A DNA stretch of 33,072 nucleotides from an uncultured Collinsella sp. (GTDB lineage: Bacteria > Actinomycetota > Coriobacteriia > Coriobacteriales > Coriobacteriaceae), in assembly GCA_900547655.1 (NCBI GenBank), contig URHQ01000012.1:1-33072 (forward strand), written 5' to 3'. A program made the translations under genes and the position numbers. Under the pieces are notes generated by a model that worked only from the letters and a program-made list of their open reading frames with translations, ran no database searches and was not told where the DNA came from. Positions 23,858 through 31,051 of this stretch are shown in pieces; position 1 is the stretch's first letter, and every line of letters begins with the position of its first letter.

Positions 23858-24559
23858 ATGATCGAGATGAATACTGTTGCCGCCGGTACCGAGCTCGACG
23901 CGGCGCGTGACGCGGGCCGCGAGGGCGTGTCCGCGGGCTGGTGCGCGTGGAGCGCGGGCGATGCTTCGCTGACGTTTTCGCTGGTTGTGCGTCCGGATGT
24001 GAACATGCATGCCTTCCACGGCCTGCCGTTTGTGGCGGCGATGGGCATGATGGACGCGCTTGTGGGCACGGCTTCGACGCCGGGGTTGGGCCTTGCCGGT
24101 AAGGTGGGTATCCAGTGGCCGAGCGATATCGTGTGCGGTGCGCCTGCGTTTGAGACGTCGCTCGCGCGTGTTGCCGTGAACGGCGGTGCCGGTGCTGCGG
24201 GCATGTTCGGTGCCGTGACGGTGGATATTGAGCGTTCGGCGTTGAGCGAGCTTGGTGTGGACGTAGCTGACGAAGCGCTGGTCGAGGCGTTGGCCGTCGC
24301 CGTGCTGACCCGTGTGGACACCTGGGCGGTTGTTGCCAACACGCCGCAAGGCGCCGCAGGGCCGCTGGCTCCCGTGCTGGGCGAGTACTTCGACATGGTG
24401 CCGCTGCTGGGCCGCCAAGTTGCGGCGGTGTCGCCCAACGGTTTGCCGCTTGCGGTCGGTGTGTTTGCGGGCCTGGATATCTGGGGTCGCGCGACTATCA
24501 AGACCGACGCCGGCGAGCAAGAGTTTCCGCCCGAGGCCGTGCGCATTCGCGGTCTGTAG
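23858..24559 (+). CDS. Degenerate biotin-protein-ligase-like protein
   Basis: This 233-residue protein keeps the scaffold of the biotin protein ligase catalytic domain but not its active-site motifs. ASLTFSLVVRPDVN (36-49) matches the NLYFSLVLRP strand, and VGIQWPSDIV (83-92) matches KWPNDI. The C-terminal small domain resembles that of BirA (VGVFAGLDIWGRATIKTDAGEQEF). The upstream GRGRRGR-type biotinyl-AMP loop is missing, the KWPND Lys and Asn are Gln and Ser, and no KLAGIL lysine follows. It starts directly after the FolP-FolK stop (ATG 23858). It may bind a ligand, have another activity, or be decaying. Confidence 0.6.
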   Translation: MIEMNTVAAGTELDAARDAGREGVSAGWCAWSAGDASLTFSLVVRPDVNMHAFHGLPFVAAMGMMDALVGTASTPGLGLAGKVGIQWPSDIVCGAPAFETSLARVAVNGGAGAAGMFGAVTVDIERSALSELGVDVADEALVEALAVAVLTRVDTWAVVANTPQGAAGPLAPVLGEYFDMVPLLGRQVAAVSPNGLPLAVGVFAGLDIWGRATIKTDAGEQEFPPEAVRIRGL

Positions 24560-24597
24560 CGCGGGGCACCTGCGCTCAAAGATAACGACGACAACAA

Positions 24598-24627
24598 GAC
24601 CCTCCTCGGCCTGTGCCGGGGAGGGTC
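24598..24627 (+). terminator. Terminator-like hairpin after the biotin-ligase-like gene
   Basis: GACCCTCCTCGGC (24598-24610) pairs with GCCGGGGAGGGTC (24615-24627) around CTGT, with one C-G/T-G exception. The T-tract after it is poor (TCGCCTATCT), so termination may be weak. Confidence 0.6.
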
Positions 24628-24658
24628 TCGCCTATCTGGGGAATGGGTTGCCAGTGCT

Positions 24659-24699
24659 CTATTCCTCAAAAATGAAAAATTTTCGTTTTTGAGGAATAG
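24659..24699. repeat. 41-nt palindrome, copy 1
   Basis: CTATTCCTCAAAA at the left and TTTTGAGGAATAG at the right are inverted, continuing inward as an almost perfect 20-bp stem about one central base. Two more copies lie at 24745 and 26017. Confidence 0.85.
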
Positions 24700-24744
24700 A
24701 ATTAAGCCAGCTCGGCCTTTTGCGAGGTATATTCGTTGCAGAGC

Positions 24745-24785
24745 CTATTCCTCAAAACTGAAAAATTTTCGTTTTTGAGGAATAG
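24745..24785. repeat. 41-nt palindrome, copy 2
   Basis: Identical to copy 1 except for one base (C instead of A at position 14). It lies 26 nt before the ATPase start and 45 nt after copy 1, so a transcript through both could form two tandem hairpins in the leader of the ATPase gene. Confidence 0.85.
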
Positions 24786-24811
24786 CGATAAAAGACCGCA
24801 GGGAGGCGCCA

Positions 24812-26008
24812 ATGAAACTCATCAATAGAACGTCATACATGGACATGTTGACGAGCCTTATTGGCGTGCCGGACATCAAGGTCATAACGGGCATTCGCCG
24901 TGGCGGTAAGTCAAAATTGCTCGAGGCCCTCCGCGATTACGTGGAGGCAAATCTGTCCAATTCGAATGTCATCCATATCAATTACAACCTCGACGAGTTC
25001 GAGGACCTGCTCGAATATCATGCCCTGCTCGCCTATGTAAAAGAGCATCGAGTGTCCGACAAGCAAAACTTCCTGCTTATCGATGAGGTTCAGATGTGCG
25101 ACGGCTTTGAACGCGCGATCAACAGCCTCCATGCATCCGAGCAGTACGACATTTTCATTACCGGATCGAACGCCTTTTTGCTGTCGAGCGATCTGTCGAC
25201 GCTCTTTACGGGGCGTACGTTCGAGATCGAGGTTTTCCCATTCTCGTTTGAGGAGTATCGTCTCTATGGCGACGAGGGCGATGTCGACCGCGACTTCGAT
25301 GAGTACGCGAGAACCGGCGGTATGTCCGGCTCTTACCCTTATCCACTGCAGGAGCAGCGCTATCAATATCTCTCCAATGTCTTTAAAACGCTCATCGTGA
25401 GGGATATCGTGCAGCGGCATAACGTGAGAAACGAATCGGCGCTGCTGCGCATTGCCGATTACATGATGGACAACGTTTCCAACATTACGTCGGCACGCAA
25501 CATTACTGATGCATTAAATGCGGATGGGCTAAAGATTACGAACAAGACGGTCGGCACGTACATGGGGTACCTGTGCGATGCGTTTGCCTTCTATAAAGTT
25601 CGTCGGTACGACATTCGCGGCAAAAAATACCTTAAGAGCGGCGAGAAATATTACCTGGCAGACCACGCGTTCAAATACGCACTGCTCGGTACACGTGATA
25701 TGGATTGGGGACGCGTATACGAGAACATGGTGGCCATCGAGCTGCTGCGCCGCGGATACGAGGTATACGTCGGTGTGCTCTATAAAAAGGAAATTGACTT
25801 TATAGCAATCAAGCGAAGTGAGAAGCTCTACATTCAGGTGAGCGACGACATCAGCTCGGATAAGACATTTGAACGCGAGATTTCGCCACTGCTGAGCATT
25901 GGCGACGCGTACCCCAAGATGATTCTCGCCCGAACGCATCACGAGGCCACGGACCGCAATGGGGTGCAGATCGTGGACCTGGCGAGGTGGCTATGCGGCG
26001 AGGCGTAG
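24812..26008 (+). CDS. AAA-family ATPase with DUF4143 C-terminal domain
   Basis: This 398-residue protein has an N-terminal AAA_14 ATPase with Walker A GIRRGGKS (27-34), Walker B FLLIDEVQ (87-94) and sensor ITGSNAFLLSSDL. The C-terminal DUF4143 region contains YENMVAIELLRRGYEVYVG and KKEIDFIAI followed by YIQVS, reminiscent of a PD-(D/E)XK fold but without a certain catalytic set. Such proteins are frequent, often multicopy, in gut bacteria and have no settled role. ATG 24812 follows CGCAGGGAGG. It stands alone between palindromes and has lower G+C than the flanking genes, consistent with mobility. Confidence 0.9.
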   Translation: MKLINRTSYMDMLTSLIGVPDIKVITGIRRGGKSKLLEALRDYVEANLSNSNVIHINYNLDEFEDLLEYHALLAYVKEHRVSDKQNFLLIDEVQMCDGFERAINSLHASEQYDIFITGSNAFLLSSDLSTLFTGRTFEIEVFPFSFEEYRLYGDEGDVDRDFDEYARTGGMSGSYPYPLQEQRYQYLSNVFKTLIVRDIVQRHNVRNESALLRIADYMMDNVSNITSARNITDALNADGLKITNKTVGTYMGYLCDAFAFYKVRRYDIRGKKYLKSGEKYYLADHAFKYALLGTRDMDWGRVYENMVAIELLRRGYEVYVGVLYKKEIDFIAIKRSEKLYIQVSDDISSDKTFEREISPLLSIGDAYPKMILARTHHEATDRNGVQIVDLARWLCGEA

Positions 26009-26016
26009 CAGAAAGC

Positions 26017-26057
26017 CTATTCCTCAAAACTGATAAATTTTCGATTTTGAGGAATAG
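26017..26057. repeat. 41-nt palindrome, copy 3
   Basis: The copy begins 9 nt after the ATPase stop. It differs from copy 2 at two internal positions, while its outer 13-nt arms are unchanged. In this position it could act as a terminator or a message-stabilising hairpin. Confidence 0.85.
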
Positions 26058-26113
26058 GACCGATGCGTTGCCTAGTTCGCCGCTCGCGTTCGTGCTCGAC
26101 TTAAGCCCCTGCT

Positions 26114-26887
26114 CTATCCCAGCTCCTGCATGCGGCGGTAGATTTCGCAGATACCCTTGATGGTGAGCTGTCCGTCTACCACGTCGAAGGCGTCGGTCGA
26201 ACCGGCGACGATGCTGGCGAGGCCGCCCGTGGCGATAACGGTGGCATCCTCGCGGCCCAGCTCGCGCTTCATGCGCGCGACCAGGCCCTCAGCCATGGCG
26301 GCGGCGCCCGTTACGGCGCCAACCTTGATGCACTCCTCGGTATCGCGGCCGATGGCATGCTCGGGCGCCTCGAGCGGCACGCTGGCGAGCTTGGCGGCTC
26401 GGGTGGCGAGCGCGTCCATCGAAATGCGGATGCCCGGCGCAATCGCTCCACCAATGTAATAACCGTCCTCATCGATGACGTCGATATTGGTCGCGGTGCC
26501 AAAGTCCACCACGATTGCCGGCGCGCCGTAGAAAGTTTCGGCCGCAACGGCGTTAGCGACGCGGTCGGCACCTACGGCCTGGGGACGCGCCGCGCGCAGC
26601 TTGGTCACCGCGGCCGTCTGCGGTCCGATGACGATGGCGTCTGCGGCAATGCGGTCGGCCACGGCGTGCCATTCGCGCGAGAGCTGCGGCACCACGCCCG
26701 CAAAGGCGATCGCGTCGACCGCGCCGAGCGAGAGGTCGTACATCTTAAAGAAACCCATCAGGCGCACATGGATCTCGTCGGCGGTATAAGAGCGGTCGGT
26801 GGGCATGCGCCACGACTGTACCAGCTCGTCTCCGCCAAACAGGCCCATGGCCGTCTGCGTGTTTCCCATATCGATAGCGAGCAGCAT
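26114..26887 (-). CDS. coaX: Type III pantothenate kinase
   Basis: This 257-residue enzyme phosphorylates pantothenate, the first step to coenzyme A. It has the ASKHA nucleotide motif AIDMGNTQTAMGLF (4-17), AVGADRVANAVAA, VDFGTATNIDVI and GGAIAPGIRISMDAL, all typical of CoaX, and is not inhibited by CoA in studied members. ATG 26887 follows GGAGTAG on the minus strand; the frame continues upstream across the tRNA gene and is rejected there. It is a single gene convergent with the ATPase gene. Confidence 0.95.
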   Translation of the reverse strand: MLLAIDMGNTQTAMGLFGGDELVQSWRMPTDRSYTADEIHVRLMGFFKMYDLSLGAVDAIAFAGVVPQLSREWHAVADRIAADAIVIGPQTAAVTKLRAARPQAVGADRVANAVAAETFYGAPAIVVDFGTATNIDVIDEDGYYIGGAIAPGIRISMDALATRAAKLASVPLEAPEHAIGRDTEECIKVGAVTGAAAMAEGLVARMKRELGREDATVIATGGLASIVAGSTDAFDVVDGQLTIKGICEIYRRMQELG

Positions 26888-26923
26888 GTCTACTCCAGGT
26901 GTCGGCGTAAAAGGACGCGCACC

Positions 26924-26929
26924 ATTGTA
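26924..26929 (-). promoter_or_regulatory. Possible -10 of coaX
   Basis: On the minus strand TACAAT lies 37 nt before the coaX start. No acceptable -35 is visible in the G+C-rich upstream DNA. Confidence 0.3.
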
Positions 26930-27023
26930 TACGCGCCGCCGGCGGCGCTCGGCTGCGATTCGTTCACGGTGATATGGTCTGAGGGGTTTAAATATGAAGG
27001 AATTATGCTTCACGAGATTTTCC

Positions 27024-27052
27024 TTGCCGTTTACCGAACTCCCGCGTAATAT
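27024..27052 (+). promoter_or_regulatory. Promoter of the initiator tRNA gene
   Basis: TTGCCG (27024-27029) and TAATAT (27047-27052) are 17 nt apart, which would start transcription about 25 nt before the tRNA. Confidence 0.55.
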
Positions 27053-27083
27053 TCTTTCTTGCGCACATGAGGCGCCCAGACAT

Positions 27084-27160
27084 TGCGGGGTGGAGCAGTC
27101 TGGTAGCTCGCCGGGCTCATAACCCGGAGGTCGTAGGTTCAAATCCTGCCCCCGCGACCA
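27084..27160 (+). tRNA. Initiator tRNA-fMet (CAT)
   Basis: The 77-nt cloverleaf has a 7-nt acceptor arm, a D-arm (GAGC/GCTC), an anticodon loop with CAT, a T-arm and an encoded 3' CCA. Three consecutive G-C pairs in the anticodon stem (GGG before CTCATAA, CCC after it) mark it as an initiator. Position 1 (T) does not form a Watson-Crick pair with position 72 (G), which also suits an initiator, although C1-A72 is the commoner form. It sits at the left border of an accessory region. Confidence 0.95.
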
Positions 27161-27170
27161 AGACTTTTAG

Positions 27171-27211
27171 CAGCTCAGAGGCATTGTTCCTCTGGGCTGT
27201 TTTCTTTTTTG
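27171..27211 (+). terminator. Terminator of the tRNA gene
   Basis: CAGCTCAGAGG (27171-27181) pairs with CCTCTGGGCTG (27189-27199), with one wobble, and is followed by TTTTCTTTTTT. Confidence 0.9.
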
Positions 27212-27550
27212 ACTTGTAATCTTGGTCGAATTTTGGTCGAAATCAATTTAAAACAGCTAATTTTGAACTGGGTGACTGCCTGAACCAGCTCTACACCGGT
27301 TGACTCCGGTTGACGATGAGCTCGGTAGGACCGTTCGGCGGCCCTCCACGCTATCTTCGCTTTATTTGAGAGCTGTCGGACGATAAGGATGGAGTCCCTT
27401 TAGCTGGATCAAATTTGTCGAGATGGCTGCCGCTTGGGCATTGTTCCCGCCTTCTCGCCGAAGTCCATCGAAGCGGGCTGGGCTTAAAGATTAAGCTGTT
27501 TTCACTTAGCCTCGTTTCGCATCGTTTAACTTCGAGATCGGAGTTGCCCT
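27212..27550. other. Gene-free spacer between the tRNA terminator and the Mrr-like gene
   Basis: No credible coding region is seen. It contains two direct copies of TTGGTCGAA (about 27223-27241), the first read as TCTTGGTCG, the inverse of the CGACCAAGA that spans the tRNA 3' end, and a tandem CCGGTTGAC repeat (about 27296-27315). These could be remnants of an attachment site, but no integrase gene is in view. Confidence 0.35.
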
Positions 27551-28972
27551 ATGGATTTTGAATCTATTGCCCCTGGAGTGCTTACGGAGTCTGATTATCG
27601 TAACTACGACAAAGGGTTCTCATATCCCATTCCTGACGATTGGTTTTTTCCGTTTGAGTCTTTGTCCACGGTTCGTGTTTTCGATAGCGAGGACAAAAAA
27701 TTTAAACCGTATAGAATGCGCTGCTCCATCAAGACGATGGTCCTCGTCGGCTGCGAGGATAATGCCGGGTGCACGATGTACTCTCAGTGGATTTCTCCTG
27801 CGACCTTAGATATCAGTTACGAAGAGATCGCATTGAAGCAAGCCTTTGTAACGGTCGATGGCGACAAGTACTTATTCTCAAACGAAAAGGACGCCTCACG
27901 ATTTTATGATCTGCTTGAGACGAGAAATAGGCTAATCGACAGTTTTGCCAAGTCTGGTGTGGAGAAGTGCCTTGAGCTGAGCGACTCTCTTTACGACGCG
28001 GACTTGTCTGAGGCCATAGGCAATTTTCTCGATATGCTCCCTAGCCAGATGATTGAGGACTTCCTCGTTGAGAGGGCTTTCTTTTTCTATATAAGCCGCG
28101 CCGATTTGACATCAGACGCTTATTTTCATTTCAACGATGAGCAGGCTGGGGATTGCCGTGCTCTCTTGCTTAATGGCAACAACATGGAGGTCTTTGATAG
28201 CGCGAAAGAGCTTTTCGAAAACCTTCGTACAGTCATAGTCGATGAACTCGACATAGACTCATCGCTTTCGACGCTAACCGCGTATCTATTGATTCGTCGT
28301 GGCGCGATGGACCGCATGGCCCCGAAGTGGACTGCGGACCACGACAGGGCGTCTTCTTCTGATGATATGGAGGGCTTCGTGGAAAAAGTTGCCCTCAGTG
28401 GCGAAGTCATGACTTCCGACCTCGATTCAATGGCCACTCTCACGTATTACCTCATGAGTAAAGGCTGGTTTGGCCATGATCCGTTTGTTACGAGTTTCTC
28501 CTCAACGTATACGCTTGTGCAGGCAGGCGAAGAAAAGAAGAAACACAATCTATTCCGTAACCAGCTATTCAGGAAGGACCCCGAGAAGAACTCTGCCGAG
28601 TGCGTTTCCATTGACGATGTGGACCTTATGAGTGGCGATGAGTTTGAAGATTGCGTTTGTAGGCTATTCAAGAGGATGGGATATTCCGCGCGCGTTACGC
28701 AACACTCGGGAGATCAGGGCGTCGATGTTATTGCGGAGAAGGGCACCGCCAAACTTGCTATCCAGGCGAAGTGCTACGGCTCTGCCGTTGGAAACTCTGC
28801 GGTTCAAGAAGCTGCCGCTGGCATGGCATACTACGGCTGCAACAAGGCCATGGTCGTATCAAATAGCACCTTTACCAAAGGCGCGTCAGAGCTCGCTAGG
28901 GCGAATGGGGTGGTTCTTTGGGGACGAGACGTAATTAAACAAAAGCTGCTCGACTATCCAGTGGAAAAGTGA
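27551..28972 (+). CDS. Mrr-like restriction endonuclease with unknown N-terminal half
   Basis: The C-terminal ~115 residues of this 473-residue protein form an Mrr-type PD-(D/E)XK nuclease: LMSGDEFEDCVCRLFKRMGY, then HSGDQGVDVIAEKG with Asp392, then AIQAKCYGS with Gln405-x-Lys407, and VVSNSTFTKGASELARANGV. Mrr enzymes cut modified or foreign DNA. The first ~350 residues are acidic and match nothing I recognise; they may sense a trigger or modification. ATG 27551 has a modest GGAG site at 27540. G+C is well below the genome core. It is the first gene of the island after the tRNA and is monocistronic, with a terminator at 29011. Confidence 0.82.
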   Translation: MDFESIAPGVLTESDYRNYDKGFSYPIPDDWFFPFESLSTVRVFDSEDKKFKPYRMRCSIKTMVLVGCEDNAGCTMYSQWISPATLDISYEEIALKQAFVTVDGDKYLFSNEKDASRFYDLLETRNRLIDSFAKSGVEKCLELSDSLYDADLSEAIGNFLDMLPSQMIEDFLVERAFFFYISRADLTSDAYFHFNDEQAGDCRALLLNGNNMEVFDSAKELFENLRTVIVDELDIDSSLSTLTAYLLIRRGAMDRMAPKWTADHDRASSSDDMEGFVEKVALSGEVMTSDLDSMATLTYYLMSKGWFGHDPFVTSFSSTYTLVQAGEEKKKHNLFRNQLFRKDPEKNSAECVSIDDVDLMSGDEFEDCVCRLFKRMGYSARVTQHSGDQGVDVIAEKGTAKLAIQAKCYGSAVGNSAVQEAAAGMAYYGCNKAMVVSNSTFTKGASELARANGVVLWGRDVIKQKLLDYPVEK

Positions 28973-29010
28973 GGCTCTTCAGGCCAAGTTGGTTTATGTC
29001 ACGGATGTGA

Positions 29011-29042
29011 TAAAGGCCCCGCCGAGAGGTGGGGCCTTATTT
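29011..29042 (+). terminator. Terminator of the Mrr-like gene
   Basis: AAGGCCCCGCC (29013-29023) pairs with GGTGGGGCCTT (29028-29038) around a GAGA loop, followed by ATTTGG. The 220 nt from here to 29262 contain no other feature I can support. Confidence 0.8.
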
Positions 29043-29262
29043 GGAAAGAGGCAATTACAAGACAGTAGATTGCTCTCGGCCGAATTGGCCTGAAATGAGA
29101 ATCGGGTCACCGGGCTCACTATCTAAAATAATGAGTGCGTACTGTTCGAATAGATGGCAGGCGGTATCTGTGGCCGCGCCAGGTTGTGTAGGCGAGCTTG
29201 GAGGATAGATTAATCAGGTCAAGATGCCCGTTTTGGAAATGAATTTGATATAAGGAGGAGCT

Positions 29263-30132
29263 GTGGTTATCGTTTTCATTCCAACGATAATAGTCGTCGC
29301 AGTGATTATATTGCTGCTCTTTGGTGGGACATGGGTGCTGGGGAATTTCTTTGTCGGGCTATTGCCGGGTCTCAATTTCCTGTTTCTGCCGCTTGAACTT
29401 GCTGTCGCATATACCGCTTTTTCTGCGACCACTCAAATATGTGAAGGGAAGGGGGGACGATTGTTTGCGCTTCGCGCGGCGTTATTTAGTTTATTAGGTT
29501 TTATCGTATCAGTTCAAGCTTGGTTTTGGAGCTCGTTGGGGACGGATGGCTATGCGGTGAACGCCGTTGATCGCGTTCTGACGGGCGCGGATGGGGAGGC
29601 CGCGCCCATTCATATAGACAATACATACAGGGCGCTGAATTATTACGGTGCCGCATTGCAAAAAGTGCTTATCGTGGCTGCGGTTTTCGTCGGGGTTGTT
29701 ATTGCGATCTCTTTTATCTTAAAAGGAATCAGTGAGGTGGCAGGGGGCCTGCTGCCGGTGCTTGAAATTTTGTCAATGGCAGTTATGGTTGTTTTTACGG
29801 TTCAGTTTATAAACTACAGCAATCTTGATATCGCCAACCAGCAGATAAGCTGGGCGGAGGAACATTCAAAGACGGTCGGCGAGTGCCGTTTGATGGAGGA
29901 CTCGAATCCAAATCAATCGATGCTCATGAACTTTAAAGAAGACGACACGCCTGGTACCACCATGTTTCCGTACTACAAAAAAGTTAAAGCTGGGACAGTA
30001 CTGACGGTCACCTCCAAATCGGCTTTTGACATCTGGATGAACAGAAATATCAAGTACGTTGAGTGCTATACGGCGGACGGAGTGTACGGCTACTTTCGGG
30101 CGGACTTGCTAGAAGGTTACGAGGCGGGATGA
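29263..30132 (+). CDS. Membrane protein with SH3-like C-terminal domain, unknown function
   Basis: I do not recognise this 289-residue protein. It starts with GTG 29263, which follows a strong TAAGGAGGAG. About five hydrophobic segments occupy residues 1-185 (IVFIPTIIVVAVIILLLFG, FLFLPLELAVAYTAF, LFALRAALFSLLGFIVSV, VLIVAAVFVGVVIAISFIL, LLPVLEILSMAVMVVFTV). The remaining ~100 residues are soluble and end with a beta-rich stretch (YYKKVKAGTVLTVTS to YVECYTADGVYGYFRADLLE) that looks like a bacterial SH3 domain. A+T-rich codon use contrasts with its downstream neighbours. It is followed 28 nt later by a tiny ORF and then the GIY-YIG-like gene. Confidence 0.7.
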   Translation: MVIVFIPTIIVVAVIILLLFGGTWVLGNFFVGLLPGLNFLFLPLELAVAYTAFSATTQICEGKGGRLFALRAALFSLLGFIVSVQAWFWSSLGTDGYAVNAVDRVLTGADGEAAPIHIDNTYRALNYYGAALQKVLIVAAVFVGVVIAISFILKGISEVAGGLLPVLEILSMAVMVVFTVQFINYSNLDIANQQISWAEEHSKTVGECRLMEDSNPNQSMLMNFKEDDTPGTTMFPYYKKVKAGTVLTVTSKSAFDIWMNRNIKYVECYTADGVYGYFRADLLEGYEAG

Positions 30133-30160
30133 GATCCTTGCCGCACTTAAGGAATGCGGG

Positions 30161-30328
30161 ATGAAGGCGACCGATGGCAAGCTCGCGCAGCGCACGAAGT
30201 ACCTCGCGATAGGCGACAACGTGGGACGAAGCAAGCTCGACGCAGTTTTCAGCGGCAACTCGCAGGCAAAAATCGTCACGACGGGCGAGTTGCTCGAGGT
30301 CATGAACAGATTTGGCAAGGCGGAATAG
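30161..30328 (+). CDS. 55-residue ORF, possible broken or coupled small gene
   Basis: The ORF starts at ATG 30161 with AAGGA at 30149-30153 and ends at 30328, 15 nt before the next start. The product (MKATDGKLAQRTKYLAIGDN and onward to NRFGKAE) is basic and helix-friendly. The same frame is open back to 30113 and reads RRDEILAALKECG directly before the ATG, which also looks like protein sequence but has no start codon. It may therefore be the remains of a longer gene, or the true N-terminus may be supplied by frameshifting from the end of the membrane-protein gene. I recognise no domain. Confidence 0.5.
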   Translation: MKATDGKLAQRTKYLAIGDNVGRSKLDAVFSGNSQAKIVTTGELLEVMNRFGKAE

Positions 30329-30343
30329 AGGGGAAGGCTCGAT

Positions 30344-31051
30344 ATGGCCGTCAATCTGAAAACCGTAAAAGACACGGTGAATCTTGCAGCGGGGGTTTTG
30401 GCCGCCGCCGCCGGGGTTGTCGATGGGGCAAAGCAGCTCGGTTTCGATGTCGATGGAGCCGTGAAAAGCGCTGCTGACGGGGCAACCAACGGCGCGCGCG
30501 TTGTTGCCGACGGCATCGGCAAGGGATTTGGTGCTGCGGCGGAAGGTGTCGGCGCGGCAGCCGGCGCGTTGGGGGATGCCACTAAGGCGTTCCAGGACTC
30601 AAGGGCCGCTGCGGAGGCTCGCAAGAAGATCGATGCCGCGAGGCAGTCAATATTTGAAGGCGCGTCGACGGTGATGCCCCTGCACGAGTTCATCTGCCAG
30701 CAGGGCAAAGCATCCGAGGCTGCGTTCAACGGCTACGATATGCCCGGCTGCTATCTCATCGCGACATACCGCAGGCATGACCACGATAAGAACTTCAGCG
30801 ACTATCTCGGAATATACGTGGGGTCAAGTGAGCGCATGGCGGACGATATCGCGTCCATACCTACGCGATTGGGCGATCCGGATGTCTACGCTGACTACAA
30901 GTACCGGCAAAACATTTTGCTATTCGTGTATCCGTGCGAGCTGAAGGACGTCGACGAGCGTCGTGGGCTCCTGCTGCGTTCGTTTGACGGCGAGAGGCTC
31001 TACAACGGCACTGGATTATCGGTCGAGAGGGCGGCGGATGAAGACCTATAA
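30344..31051 (+). CDS. Glycine-zipper protein with possible GIY-YIG-like C-terminal domain
   Basis: This 235-residue protein has an unfamiliar layout. Residues 10-85 are Ala/Gly-rich with small-residue spacing (GIGKGFGAAAEGVGAAAGAL), suggesting membrane insertion or helix packing. After a charged helix (86-105), residues 130-225 resemble a GIY-YIG nuclease: MPGCYLIATY as the GIY strand, YLGIYVGSSERM as the YIG strand with a nearby Arg, DERRGLLLRSF with a candidate Glu205, and a closing LYNGTG like the terminal Asn. The spacing between GIY and YIG is longer than usual, so the assignment is tentative. ATG 30344 has AGGGGAAGG. Its end overlaps the DUF4268 gene by 14 bp. Confidence 0.65.
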   Translation: MAVNLKTVKDTVNLAAGVLAAAAGVVDGAKQLGFDVDGAVKSAADGATNGARVVADGIGKGFGAAAEGVGAAAGALGDATKAFQDSRAAAEARKKIDAARQSIFEGASTVMPLHEFICQQGKASEAAFNGYDMPGCYLIATYRRHDHDKNFSDYLGIYVGSSERMADDIASIPTRLGDPDVYADYKYRQNILLFVYPCELKDVDERRGLLLRSFDGERLYNGTGLSVERAADEDL

